In this document: positions 41,483 through 51,920 of the stretch, piece after piece
How the letters are laid out: every line of letters starts with the position of its first letter
How positions within the stretch are numbered: the stretch's first letter is position 1
From: CBDESN01 sp965242495
Lineage (GTDB): Bacteria; Pseudomonadota; Alphaproteobacteria; MPNO01
Assembly (NCBI GenBank): GCA_965242495.1
Contig: OZ251446.1
Location: forward strand, 2,542,001-2,606,000
DNA length: 64,000 nucleotides
Reading direction: 5' to 3'
Translations under genes and position numbers: made by a program
Notes under the pieces: model-generated
The model's database searches: none
The model's input: only the letters and a program-made list of their open reading frames with translations
What the model was told of the DNA's origin: nothing

Positions 41483-42361
41483 CTACCCCGCCGCGGGGTG
41501 GACCAGACGCCGCACGACGTCGTCGAGCTGGTCGGGCGTCGTATAGTGGATGATCAGCGCGCCGCCGCGTTTGTGCGTGCGCAGGCTGACCCGCAGGCCG
41601 AGAGATCCCGATAGCTCGCGGTCGATCGCGGTCTCGCCGACGGGCCGGCCCGTTTCGGCGCCTGCGCCGCCGCCCGGGAGAGCGCGCCGGACCAGCCGTT
41701 CGGTCTGGCGCACGCTGAGCCCGCGCGCCGCCACCGTCCGCGCCAGCGGGCCGGGCTCGGCGGCGGCGAGCAGCGCCCGCGCATGTCCCGCGCTCAGCCG
41801 GCCGTCGACGAGCATCGACGTCACCTCTTCGGGCAGGTTGAGCAGGCGCAGCATGTTGGCCACGTGGCTGCGGCTTCGGCCGACCAGCCGCGCGACGTCC
41901 TCCTGGCGATGGCCGAAGTCGTCGATCAACCCGCGATAGCCCTGGGCCTCCTCGACCGGGTTGAGGTCCTGGCGCTGGACGTTCTCGACGATCGCGATCT
42001 CGAGCGCGGCCCGGTCCGGGACCTCCCTGACCAGGACGGGCACTTCATGCAGCCGCGCCCGCTGCGCGGCGCGCCAGCGGCGTTCCCCGGCGACGATCTC
42101 GTAGCCGTCGGCCCGGTCGGGGTCGCGCCGCACCAGGATGGGTTGGAGGAGGCCCTGGGCGCGGATCGACTCGCTGAGCGAATCGATCCGCGCCTCGTCG
42201 AAATCGCGCCGCGGCTGTAGTCGGTTGGGACGCAGCAGGTCGATGCCGACCGTCTTCGACGACCCGCCTTCGCCGGTCGGGTCGTCCGCCGCGCGGTCTT
42301 CGCCGAGCAACGCCGTCAGGCCGCGTCCCAGCGGCCGGTCGCGTCCCGGTCCGGCGTTCAT
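41483..42361 (-). CDS. parB: Chromosome partitioning protein ParB
   Basis: 292 residues. ParB binds parS, uses CTP to slide and load along DNA, and works with ParA to move the replicated origins to the poles. The N-terminal ParB/Sulfiredoxin domain has DLLRPNRLQPRRDFDEA and the CTP-binding block VAGERRWRAAQRA; a helix-turn-helix follows (YRGLIDDFGHRQEDVARLVG, then RSRSHVANMLRLLNLPEEV); the C-terminus is the dimer domain. Cognate parS sites are found 0.8-3.5 kb away in rsmG and mnmG. It overlaps parA by 4 bp. Confidence 0.96.
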   Translation of the reverse strand: MNAGPGRDRPLGRGLTALLGEDRAADDPTGEGGSSKTVGIDLLRPNRLQPRRDFDEARIDSLSESIRAQGLLQPILVRRDPDRADGYEIVAGERRWRAAQRARLHEVPVLVREVPDRAALEIAIVENVQRQDLNPVEEAQGYRGLIDDFGHRQEDVARLVGRSRSHVANMLRLLNLPEEVTSMLVDGRLSAGHARALLAAAEPGPLARTVAARGLSVRQTERLVRRALPGGGAGAETGRPVGETAIDRELSGSLGLRVSLRTHKRGGALIIHYTTPDQLDDVVRRLVHPAAG

Positions 42362-43182
42362 GCCCGGCCTCCTTCCTCCCGCCGCAGCATCTCGCCGGCG
42401 AGGCGCATATAGGCGCGGGCGCCGGTGCAGCGGACGTCGTAGATCAGAACCGGCTTGCCGTGGGACGGCGCCTCCGAGACCCGCACGTTGCGCGGGATGA
42501 CGGTCTCGAACACCATGTCGCCGAAATAGCCGCGCACGTCTTCGGCGACGAGCGCGCTCAGCCGGTTGCGGGAATCGTACATGGTGAGCAGGATGCCCTG
42601 GATCGCCAGGCGTTCGTTGTGGGTCCGCCGGACGCGCTCAATCGTGCGCACCAGCTGGCTCAGCCCTTCGAGGGCGAGGAACTCGCATTGCAGCGGCACC
42701 AGCACCTTGTCGGCGGCGGCGAGGGCGTTGAGCGTCAACAGGCCGAGGGCGGGCGGACAGTCGATCAGCACGTAGTCGCGGCCCGAGGCCAGGCCGCCGA
42801 TGGCGTCGCGCAGGCGATAGGCCCGGCGCGGCCGGTCGACGAGCTCGATTTCGGCGCCCGACAGGTCGAGCGTCGACGGCGCGACGGCGAGCCCCGGGAT
42901 CCCGGTATCGACCGCCACCCGGTCCGCCGGCGCGCCGTCGAGCAGCATTTCGTAGACGCCCCGGGTCCGCCGCGCGCGTTCGATGCCGAGGCCGGTGGAC
43001 GCATTGCCCTGCGGATCGATGTCGAGCAGCAGGACCTTGCGCCCGACCGCGGCCAGCGCGGTGGCGAGGTTGATCGCGGTGGTGGTCTTGCCGACCCCGC
43101 CCTTCTGGTTGGCGACCGCGACGATCCGGCAACCGCCGTCCGGCGGCGCGCCGTCGGCCCGCGGCGCGTCCCCTTCGCTCAT
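42358..43182 (-). CDS. parA: Chromosome partitioning ATPase ParA
   Basis: 274 residues. The deviant Walker A motif is in VANQKGGVGKTTTAINLATA, with the signature Lys; LLDIDPQGNASTGLGIE and VLIDCPPALGLLT carry Walker A' and B. ParA-ATP binds DNA non-specifically and is released by ParB, driving origin segregation. It lies in the conserved parA-parB order, 7 bp from the rsmG stop on the same strand. A Ser/Asp-rich N-terminus (SEGDAPRADGAPPDGG) is slightly longer than usual and probably disordered. Confidence 0.96.
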   Translation of the reverse strand: MSEGDAPRADGAPPDGGCRIVAVANQKGGVGKTTTAINLATALAAVGRKVLLLDIDPQGNASTGLGIERARRTRGVYEMLLDGAPADRVAVDTGIPGLAVAPSTLDLSGAEIELVDRPRRAYRLRDAIGGLASGRDYVLIDCPPALGLLTLNALAAADKVLVPLQCEFLALEGLSQLVRTIERVRRTHNERLAIQGILLTMYDSRNRLSALVAEDVRGYFGDMVFETVIPRNVRVSEAPSHGKPVLIYDVRCTGARAYMRLAGEMLRREEGGRA

Positions 43183-43189
43183 GACGCCT

Positions 43190-43930
43190 TCACCGTTGTT
43201 TCACGTGAAACGCTCGACCGGCTGGCTCTCCGATCTCTCCGGTCTCGCCGGGCGCCCGCCGGGCGACGCGCTCCAGCCGCAGGATGCGAGCCGCCGGCTC
43301 GGTCGCGCTGGGGCGGATTTCGACGCGCATACGCCACAGCCGGCGCGCGGCCGTCAATTCCTCCCGCCAGGCGGCGCCCTTCGGGAACAGGCAGCAGGAC
43401 GCGGCGAGGGCGACCGGCCGCAGGAAGGGCCGCGCATAGTCGAGCAGCCGGGGGAGCGGGGCGAGGGCGCGGGCGGTCACGACGTCGCTGGGCCAGGCGT
43501 CGAGGCGCTCGATCCGTTCGGCGTAGACCCGCGCCGGCGCGCCGGTCAGCCGAATGCACTCCTCCAGGAAGGCCGCCTTCCTGGAATCGGCCTCGACGAG
43601 GCGGGTCTCGACGCCCGCGATTACGGCGAGCACCAGCCCCGGAAACCCGGCGCCGCTGCCGAGATCGGTCAGCCGCGCCGCGCCGGGCGGCAGATGGGCG
43701 GCGAGCTGCGCCGAATCGAGCATGTGGCGGCGCCACAGATCGTCGAGGCTGCGCCGGCTCGCCAGATTGACCCGCGGTCGCCAGCGGAGGAGGCAATCGG
43801 CGTAGGCGACCAGCCGGTCCAGCGTTTCACGTGAAACACCGGCCGCGCGGCGGAAACGCCGGGCGTCGAGCGGCGCGCCGGCGGAGTCGGAGACCGGGTG
43901 GATTGCGGCCGCCTGGGGCGGGGCGTTCAA
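43190..43930 (-). CDS. rsmG: 16S rRNA (guanine527-N7)-methyltransferase RsmG
   Basis: 246 residues (GidB). The SAM-binding motif DLGSGAGFPGLVLAVIAG and later VTARALAPLPRLLDYARP and CCLFPKGAAW are typical; it methylates G527 of 16S rRNA. It starts at TTG 43930, three bases after the mnmG stop. It carries two parS sites inside the reading frame: one encodes GVSRETLD near the N-terminus, the other the final FHVKQR. So the coding sequence is under double constraint. Confidence 0.93.
   Translation of the reverse strand: MNAPPQAAAIHPVSDSAGAPLDARRFRRAAGVSRETLDRLVAYADCLLRWRPRVNLASRRSLDDLWRRHMLDSAQLAAHLPPGAARLTDLGSGAGFPGLVLAVIAGVETRLVEADSRKAAFLEECIRLTGAPARVYAERIERLDAWPSDVVTARALAPLPRLLDYARPFLRPVALAASCCLFPKGAAWREELTAARRLWRMRVEIRPSATEPAARILRLERVARRAPGETGEIGEPAGRAFHVKQR
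43197..43212 (+). promoter_or_regulatory. parS site 1
   Basis: TGTTTCACGTGAAACG, a 16-bp near-palindrome with the standard bacterial parS core TTTCACGTGAAA, bound by ParB. It lies in the last codons of rsmG, just upstream of parA. Confidence 0.9.
43823..43838 (-). promoter_or_regulatory. parS site 2
   Basis: Minus strand TGTTTCACGTGAAACG, identical to site 1 in inverted orientation, 626 bp away. Located in the first part of rsmG. Confidence 0.9.
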
Positions 43931-43933
43931 GGC

Positions 43934-45799
<1,866 letters not shown>

Positions 45800-45827
45800 G
45801 CGCCGCATCGTAGCCGCGGGCGCGGAG

Positions 45828-45843
45828 CGTTTCACGTGAAAAT
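45828..45843 (+). promoter_or_regulatory. parS site 3 (degenerate on one side)
   Basis: CGTTTCACGTGAAAAT keeps the complete TTTCACGTGAAA core but differs in the outer bases of one half from the other two sites. It lies about 30 bp before the mnmG start, in its leader, next to an AT-rich stretch. Confidence 0.8.
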
Positions 45844-45925
45844 TTTTAGAAGGGTTGTAAAATACGGCTTCCCCGCCGGGTCGCGAATCGACGGCCGTCC
45901 CGCCCGCAACCGCCGCGCCGGTCGG

Positions 45926-47257
45926 TCACTTGCCGATGCAGAAATCGCGGAAGACGACGTCGAGCAGCTCCTCGACGTCGACCCGCCCGGTGATCCGGCC
46001 CAGGGCGCGGGCGGCGAGGCGGTAATCCTCCGCGGCGAGTTCGGGCAGCGGGGCGGTCCGGGCGCGGCGCAGCGCCTCCAGGCACGCTTCGAGCGCCGCC
46101 CGATGCCGCGCGCGGGTCAGGGCGGGCGCGCCGGCGGGATCGAAGCGCCGGGCCGCCAGCCGCCCGATCTCCTCCAGCAGCGGGCCGATCCCCGCCCCGG
46201 TCCGCGCCGATATGCGCTGCGGCGCGCGGCCGGCGAGCGCGGCGGGGCCCGGGGCGAGGTCGATTTTGTTGACCACCGGAACGGCGTCCGCATCGTCCGC
46301 CAGCAACGCCGCCGACGCCGCATCGGAGGCCGGGGCGTCGGCCGCGAACATCACGATCCGGAGGTCCGCCTCCGCGGCCTGCGCATAGGCGCGGCGCACC
46401 CCCTCGCGCTCGATCTCGCCGCCGCCCGGGCGAAGCCCGGCGGTGTCGGCGACCGTCACCGGATAGCCGGCGAGATCGAGCGCGACTTCGATCACGTCGC
46501 GGGTGGCGCCCGCCACCGGCGAGACGATCGCGGCGTCGCGGCGGGCCAGCCGGTTCAACAGGCTCGACTTGCCGACGTTGGGCGCGCCCAGGATGGCGAT
46601 GCGGACGCCGTCGCGCAGCCGCTCGCCCCGCCTTCCGTCGTCGAGATGGGCGGCGATGGCGGCGATCAGCTCGCCCGCCTCGGCCGCGGCGTCGGCGGTC
46701 GCGGTCTCCGGGACGTCCTCGTCGGCGAAGTCGATCGCCGCCTCGCCATGGGCGAGCAGGCGGACCAGCCGGGCGCGCCAGCCGTCGTACAGCGCGCCGA
46801 GCTCGCCCGCCATCTGGCGGAGCGCCTGGCGGCGCTGCGCCGCGGTCTCCGCGGCGACCAGATCGGCGACGCCCTCGGCCGCGGTGAGGTCCATCTTGCC
46901 GCGCTCGAACGCGCGCCGGGTGAACTCGCCGGGTTCGGCGAGGCGGAGGCCGGGGAGTCCGGCGAGGGCTTCGGTCACGGCGTCGACGCCGGCGCGGCCG
47001 CCATGGACGTGGAGCTCCGCCACGTCCTCGCCGGTGAAGCTCGCCGGGCCGGGGAACCAGAGGCAGAGCCCGTCGTCGAGCGTCTCCCCCGTGTCGGGGC
47101 GGCGCAGACGCGCGCGCACCGCCCGGCGCGGCGGCGGCAGGCCGCGCCCGGCGAGGCGCCGGAGCGCGCGGCCGGCGGCGGGGCCGGACAGGCGGAAGAC
47201 CGCGATCCCGGCGCGTCCCGGCGCCGACGACAGGGCGAAGATGGTGTCGCCGGTCAT
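45926..47257 (-). CDS. mnmE: tRNA modification GTPase MnmE (TrmE)
   Basis: 443 residues. The N-terminal folate-binding domain is seen in DTIFALSSAPGRAGIAVFRL and FPGPASFTGEDVAELHVHGG; the G domain has GAPNVGKSSLLNRL (G1), DTAGLRPGG (G3) and NKIDLAPG (G4), and the helical domain ends in FCIGK, the invariant C-terminal motif with Cys. It dimerises and partners MnmG in wobble-uridine modification. The segment around its ATG is duplicated about 65 bp upstream. It lies 126 bp upstream of the mnmG start on the same strand. Confidence 0.96.
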   Translation of the reverse strand: MTGDTIFALSSAPGRAGIAVFRLSGPAAGRALRRLAGRGLPPPRRAVRARLRRPDTGETLDDGLCLWFPGPASFTGEDVAELHVHGGRAGVDAVTEALAGLPGLRLAEPGEFTRRAFERGKMDLTAAEGVADLVAAETAAQRRQALRQMAGELGALYDGWRARLVRLLAHGEAAIDFADEDVPETATADAAAEAGELIAAIAAHLDDGRRGERLRDGVRIAILGAPNVGKSSLLNRLARRDAAIVSPVAGATRDVIEVALDLAGYPVTVADTAGLRPGGGEIEREGVRRAYAQAAEADLRIVMFAADAPASDAASAALLADDADAVPVVNKIDLAPGPAALAGRAPQRISARTGAGIGPLLEEIGRLAARRFDPAGAPALTRARHRAALEACLEALRRARTAPLPELAAEDYRLAARALGRITGRVDVEELLDVVFRDFCIGK

Positions 47258-47340
47258 CTACGAAGGAGCCTCCGGCTCGTCGGGACGTCCGATCGCCGAC
47301 GATGGATGGTTTCGCCGGTCGTTTACGGGGGAGCCTCCGG
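47240..47340. repeat. Tandem duplication of the mnmE start region
   Basis: 36-bp units at 47240-47275 and 47305-47340 match at 31 positions, 65 bp apart. The first contains the mnmE ATG and its ribosome site (minus-strand GGAGGCTCC before the start); the second preserves the ribosome-site part but not the ATG. Together with the next repeat it accounts for most of the 243 bp between mnmE and the DUF255 gene. Confidence 0.7.
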
Positions 47341-47353
47341 GTGCTAAGTGAGG

Positions 47354-47442
47354 ATCCGCTCGCGGCGCGCGCGGGCTCCGATGTACGACGACACGGAAGA
47401 CGGCGACGTTTTCCATCCGCTCGCGGCGCGCGCGGGCTCCGA
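47354..47442. repeat. 28-bp exact direct repeat
   Basis: The same 28 bases, beginning ATCCGCTCGCGGCG and ending GGGCTCCGA, stand at 47354-47381 and 47415-47442, 61 bp apart. Function unknown; likely a small tandem duplication in the upstream region of the divergent genes. Confidence 0.75.
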
Positions 47443-47500
47443 CCGGTATAGGTGATCGAATGACGGCGTTCAATCGACGGCCCCGGCGGACGCCGGCCCG

Positions 47501-49516
47501 ATGACGGAAAACCTCCTCGGCCGCGAGACCAGCCCCTATCTGCTTCAGCATGCGGACAACCCGGTCCATTGGCGGCCCTGGGGGCCGGAGGCGCTGGCCC
47601 TCGCCGGGCGGGAGAACAAGCCGGTCCTGATGTCGATCGGCTACGCCGCCTGCCATTGGTGCCACGTGATGGCGCATGAGAGCTTCGAGGATCCGGCGAC
47701 CGCGGCGCTGATGAACGAGCTGTTCGTCAACGTCAAGGTGGACCGGGAGGAGCGCCCCGACCTCGACACGATCTATCAGCACGCCCTGCAGCTGATGGGC
47801 CAGCAGGGCGGCTGGCCGCTGACGATGTTCCTCGACGCGGAGGGCAAGCCGTTCTGGGGCGGCACCTACTTCCCGCCCGACGACCGGTTCGGGCGGCCCG
47901 GCTTCAAGCGGGTGCTGACCGCGGTGGCGAACTTCTATCGCGAGAAGCCCGACAAGGCGGCCGAGAGCGCCGCCGGGCTGACCGGGGCGCTCGGGGCGCT
48001 CGGGCGGTCGAGCCCTGGCGGGACCATCCCCATCCGGGTCAACGACCAGGCGGCGAGCCGGCTGGCGAAGGAGTTCGACAAGGTCCATGGCGGCATCGGC
48101 GGCGCGCCCAAATTCCCCAACCCCAGCGTCCTGCAGCTGCTGTGGCGCGCCTGGCGGCGGACCGGCGACGCCGAGTGCCGGGACGCGGTGCTGCTCACCC
48201 TCGACCGGATGAGCCAGGGCGGCATCTACGACCATCTGGGGGGCGGCTATGCGCGCTACGCCACCGACGGGGCCTGGCTGGTCCCCCATTTCGAGAAGAT
48301 GCTCTACGACAACGCCCAGCTGATCGAGCTGCTGACCGCGGCGTGGCAGGACACCGGCTCGCCGCTCTACGCCGCCCGCGTCCGCGAGACCGCGGAATGG
48401 ATGCTGCGCGAGATGATCGCCGAGGGCGGCGGTTTCGCGGCGACGCTCGACGCCGACAGCGAGGGCGAGGAGGGCCGGTTCTACGTCTGGACCGAGGGCC
48501 AGATCGACGACGTCCTGGGCGCGGACGCCGCGCCGTTCAAGCGCGCCTACGACGTCCGCCCGGGCGGCAACTGGGAAGGCAAGTCGATCCTCAACCGCAA
48601 CCACGACGCCGGCCCGTTCGACGCCGCCGCGGAGGCGCGGCTCGCCGACTGCCGCGCCCGGCTGCTCGCCGAGCGCGGCAAGCGCGCGCGGCCGGGCTGG
48701 GACGACAAGGTCCTGGCCGATTGGAACGGGCTCGCGATCGCCGCCCTGGCCCATGCGGGCGTCGTGTTCGACGCGCCCGGCTGGATCGACGCCGCCGCCG
48801 CGGCCTTCCGTTTCGTGTCCGAGACGATGCGCCCGGACGGGCGGCTGCGGCACAGTTCGCGGGGCGGGCGGGCGCGCCATGCCGCGACGCTCGACGACTA
48901 CGCCAACATGGCCGGGGCGGCGACCGTCCTGTTCGAGGTCACGGGCGAGCGAGGCTATCTCGACCGGGCGGCCGAATGGGCGGCGACGCTCGAGGCGCAT
49001 TACGCGGACGCCGAGGGCGGCGGCTACTTCCTCACCGCGGACGACGCCGAGGCGCTCATCGTGCGCACCAAGAGCGCCGCCGACAACGCGACGCCGTCGG
49101 GCAACGGCGCGGTCGCGGGCGTCCTCGCCCGACTCTACTACCTGACCGGCGAGGACCGCTATCGCGCCCGCGCCGAGGCGACCGTGGCCGCCTTCGCCGG
49201 CGAGGTCGAGCGCAACTTCTTCCCGCTCGCCACCCTGCTGAACGGCAGCGAGCTGCTGCAACGCGCGACTCAGATCGTCATCGCCGGCGAACGCGGCGAG
49301 GCGAATTTCGAGGCGCTCCGGCGCGCCGCCTTCGCCGCGCCCCTGCCGACGCGGCTGATCAGCGCCGTCGCGCCGGGCGGCGACCTTCCGCCTGCCCACC
49401 CGGCGCACGGCAAGGGTCCGGTGAAGGGGCGGGCGGCCGCCTATGTGTGCGCCGGCCCGACCTGTTCGCCGCCGATCCTGGAAGCCGAAGAACTCCGGCG
49501 GACGCTGGCGCCGTGA
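47501..49516 (+). CDS. Thioredoxin-domain protein of the YyaL/DUF255 (SPATA20-like) family
   Basis: 671 residues, the family's length. An N-terminal thioredoxin-like DUF255 domain begins NLLGRETSPYLLQHADNPVH and contains the CxxC motif in GYAACHWCHVMAHESF; then GGWPLTMFLDAEGKPFWGG. The C-terminal two thirds form an (alpha/alpha)6 barrel like glycosidases or N-acylglucosamine epimerases (GGIYDHLGGGYARYATDGAW, HFEKMLYDNAQL). The biochemical role of this broadly conserved protein is not settled. It is cytoplasmic. Its stop overlaps the GTG start of an alkyltransferase gene by 4 bp. Confidence 0.9.
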   Translation: MTENLLGRETSPYLLQHADNPVHWRPWGPEALALAGRENKPVLMSIGYAACHWCHVMAHESFEDPATAALMNELFVNVKVDREERPDLDTIYQHALQLMGQQGGWPLTMFLDAEGKPFWGGTYFPPDDRFGRPGFKRVLTAVANFYREKPDKAAESAAGLTGALGALGRSSPGGTIPIRVNDQAASRLAKEFDKVHGGIGGAPKFPNPSVLQLLWRAWRRTGDAECRDAVLLTLDRMSQGGIYDHLGGGYARYATDGAWLVPHFEKMLYDNAQLIELLTAAWQDTGSPLYAARVRETAEWMLREMIAEGGGFAATLDADSEGEEGRFYVWTEGQIDDVLGADAAPFKRAYDVRPGGNWEGKSILNRNHDAGPFDAAAEARLADCRARLLAERGKRARPGWDDKVLADWNGLAIAALAHAGVVFDAPGWIDAAAAAFRFVSETMRPDGRLRHSSRGGRARHAATLDDYANMAGAATVLFEVTGERGYLDRAAEWAATLEAHYADAEGGGYFLTADDAEALIVRTKSAADNATPSGNGAVAGVLARLYYLTGEDRYRARAEATVAAFAGEVERNFFPLATLLNGSELLQRATQIVIAGERGEANFEALRRAAFAAPLPTRLISAVAPGGDLPPAHPAHGKGPVKGRAAAYVCAGPTCSPPILEAEELRRTLAP

Positions 49517-50025
49517 CCGGGACGGGCGGCCTCCGCATCGACAGGATCGACACGCCGTTCGGGCCGATGTCGCTATACGAACGCGACGGCGCGATCTGCG
49601 CCCTGGCGTGGGGCGCGCCGGCCGCGGTCGGGACGGCGGCCGAGGCGGCGGCGGCGGGGCCGGGCGGCGCGCCGCCGAGCGACGCGGCGCGCCAGCTGGG
49701 CGAGTATTTCGCCGGACGGCGGCGGCGTTTCGACCTTGCGCTGGCGGCGCCGGAAACCCGGTTCCAGCGCGCGGTGCGGGACGCCCTGCTGGCGATCCCC
49801 TACGGCGCCACGCGAAGCTACGCGGAGGTCGCGGACGCGCTCGGCAACGCCCCGCGCGCGGTGGGCCAGGCCTGCAGGCGCAACCCGGTCGCGGTCGTCG
49901 TTCCCTGCCACCGGATCGTCGGACGCCGCGGGTTGGGCGGCTATGCGGGCGCCGTGAGCGGGGACATGCCGGCGACCAAACGCGCGCTGCTGGACCTCGA
50001 AGCCGGGCGCGGCGCCTTGCGGTGA
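49513..50025 (+). CDS. ogt: Methylated-DNA--protein-cysteine methyltransferase
   Basis: 170 residues from GTG 49513, overlapping the previous stop (GTGA). The active-site PCHRIVG occurs in VAVVVPCHRIVGRRGLGGYA, where Cys takes the alkyl group from O6-alkylguanine in a suicide reaction; the DNA-binding helix-turn-helix precedes it (ATRSYAEVADALGNAPRAVG). Compared with Ada it lacks the N-terminal Ada regulatory part, so Ogt or MGMT type is the better name. Coupling to a DUF255 gene is unexplained. Confidence 0.92.
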   Translation: MTGTGGLRIDRIDTPFGPMSLYERDGAICALAWGAPAAVGTAAEAAAAGPGGAPPSDAARQLGEYFAGRRRRFDLALAAPETRFQRAVRDALLAIPYGATRSYAEVADALGNAPRAVGQACRRNPVAVVVPCHRIVGRRGLGGYAGAVSGDMPATKRALLDLEAGRGALR

Positions 50026-50141
50026 CGGGGCGCGGCGGCGGGGGCGGCGACGGGGGCGGCGACGGGGCGCGGTGACAGGGCGCCCGGGCCGGGGTATCCT
50101 TCGCCCGTGCGCGGCAACCAACGCAGAGGGAGACATCGGCG

Positions 50142-50849
50142 ATGCCCGACATCACCATTCGAGCCTCCGACGGCGGCGACTTCGGCGCCTATCTCGCGCG
50201 CCCGGCCTCGGGAGCGGGGCCCGGCCTCGTCGTCATCCAGGAGATCTTCGGCGTCAACGGCGTCATGCGCGACCTGTGCGACGGCTATGCGCGCGACGGT
50301 TTCATCGCCTGCAGCCCGGACCTGTTCTGGCGTCAGGAGCCCGGCGTGCAGCTCACCGACAAGACCGAGGAGGAATGGGGCCGGGCGTTCGGCTACCTGC
50401 AAAACTTCGACTACGAGAAGGGCGTCGCCGATCTGCAGGCCACGCTGTCCCACCTGCGCGGGCTCGACGGCTGCGACGGCAAGGCGGGGAGCGTCGGCTA
50501 CTGCCTGGGCGGCAGCCTCGCCTACATGACCGCCTGCTTCACCGACGCCGACGCCGCGGTCGGCTTCTACCCGGTGCAGATCGAAGGACAGCTGGCGCAT
50601 GCGGCCAAGGTCACGAAACCGGCCATGCTCCACCTCGCCGAGAAGGACGGGTTCTGCCCGCCCGAGGCGCAGCAACAGATCAAGGACGGGCTCGGCGCCA
50701 ACGCGCATTTCACGATCCACTCCTATGCGGGGGTGGACCACGCCTTCGCGCGGGTCGGCGGCCAGAACTACGACCGCGACGCCGCGCAGCTGGCCAACCG
50801 GCGGACCGTCGATTTCCTGCGGGCGAATCTCGCCGGAGGGGCGGCATGA
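50142..50849 (+). CDS. Dienelactone hydrolase family protein
   Basis: 235 residues, alpha/beta hydrolase fold. Marks: GLVVIQEIFGVNGVMRDLCD near the start, with the Glu that switches the nucleophile in dienelactone hydrolases, then GKAGSVGYCLGGSLAY with Cys nucleophile, and the triad Asp and His in EKDGFCPPE and GVDHAFAR. The enzyme could open lactones such as carboxymethylenebutenolide of aromatic degradation. No other gene of that pathway is adjacent. It overlaps the next gene (quinone oxidoreductase) by 4 bp. The preceding interval, 50026-50141, has GC-rich short tandem repeats. Confidence 0.9.
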   Translation: MPDITIRASDGGDFGAYLARPASGAGPGLVVIQEIFGVNGVMRDLCDGYARDGFIACSPDLFWRQEPGVQLTDKTEEEWGRAFGYLQNFDYEKGVADLQATLSHLRGLDGCDGKAGSVGYCLGGSLAYMTACFTDADAAVGFYPVQIEGQLAHAAKVTKPAMLHLAEKDGFCPPEAQQQIKDGLGANAHFTIHSYAGVDHAFARVGGQNYDRDAAQLANRRTVDFLRANLAGGAA

Positions 50850-51817
50850 GCAAAGCGATCCGGATCGAGGCGTTCGGCCCGCCGTCGGTCCTGAAATGGC
50901 GCGAGGTCGAGGTCGGGAAGCCGGGCGCGAAGGAGGTCCGCGTGCGCCACACCGCGGTGGGCCTCAACTTCGTCGACGTCTATCAGCGGACGGGCCTCTA
51001 CCCGACGCCGCTGCCGTTCACCCCCGGCCAGGAAGCCGCCGGCGTCGTCGAGGCCGTCGGGCGCGGCGTCGACGGCCTCGCGGTCGGCGACCGGGTGGCC
51101 TATGCGGGGCCGAACGGCGCCTATGCCGAGCGCTGGCTGCTGCCCGCCGACCGGATGGTGAAGCTGCCGCGCGGCATCGGCGACGAGCAGGCCGCGGCGA
51201 TGATGCTCAAGGGGCTGACGGCGCAGTATCTGCTGCGCGCGACCTACCGGGTGAAGGCGGGCGACACGATCCTGGTGCACGCCGCGGCCGGCGGCGTCGG
51301 GCTGATCCTGTGCCAATGGGCCAAGCTGCTGGGGGCCACGGTCGTCGGCACCGTCGGCAGCAAGCGCAAGGCGGACCTCGCGCGCGCCCATGGCTGCGAC
51401 CATCCGGTCGTCCACGGCCGGCAGAGTTTCGTCGATCGCGTGAAGCGGGTCACCCGCGGCGAGGGCGTGCCGGCGGTATACGATTCGATCGGCAAGGCGA
51501 CCTATATGGATTCGCTCGACTGCCTGCGGCCGCGCGGGATCTTCGTCAATTTCGGCAACGCTTCCGGGGCCGTCCCGCCGCTCGAGCCGCTGCTGCTGGC
51601 GCAGAAGGGGTCGCTGTTCCTGTCGCGGCCCTCGCTGACGCATCACGTGCTCACGCGGGCCGAGCTGGAGGCGCGCGCCCGCGACCTGTTCCGCGTGGTC
51701 CGATCCGGCAAGGTCAGGATCCAGATCAACCAGCACTACGCGCTCAAGGACGCCGCCCGCGCCCATCGCGACCTGGAGGCCCGCAAGACCACCGGCTCCA
51801 CGGTCCTGCTGCCGTGA
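50846..51817 (+). CDS. Quinone oxidoreductase (zeta-crystallin type, MDR superfamily)
   Basis: 323 residues. The start ATG overlaps the preceding stop (ATGA). The zinc-free medium-chain dehydrogenase fold shows GPPSVLKWREVEVGKPGAKE, VGLNFVDVYQRTGLYPTPLP, PGQEAAGVVEAVGRGVDGL and the NADPH-binding HAAAGGVGLILCQWAKLLGA; the C-terminus RKTTGSTVLLP is the usual QOR ending. It reduces quinones with NADPH, often one electron at a time. Together with the dienelactone hydrolase and the DUF255 and alkyltransferase genes it may belong to a stress or detoxification cluster; this is inference. Confidence 0.93.
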   Translation: MSKAIRIEAFGPPSVLKWREVEVGKPGAKEVRVRHTAVGLNFVDVYQRTGLYPTPLPFTPGQEAAGVVEAVGRGVDGLAVGDRVAYAGPNGAYAERWLLPADRMVKLPRGIGDEQAAAMMLKGLTAQYLLRATYRVKAGDTILVHAAAGGVGLILCQWAKLLGATVVGTVGSKRKADLARAHGCDHPVVHGRQSFVDRVKRVTRGEGVPAVYDSIGKATYMDSLDCLRPRGIFVNFGNASGAVPPLEPLLLAQKGSLFLSRPSLTHHVLTRAELEARARDLFRVVRSGKVRIQINQHYALKDAARAHRDLEARKTTGSTVLLP

Positions 51818-51920
51818 GCCGACGGGCCGGGACGATGGGCGACGAAGTCGAGGGTCAGGGAGCCGGACGGACGAGCGGCGCCGCGTTCCTCTCGCGTTCG
51901 GCGCGAAGCAGGTCGCGGCG

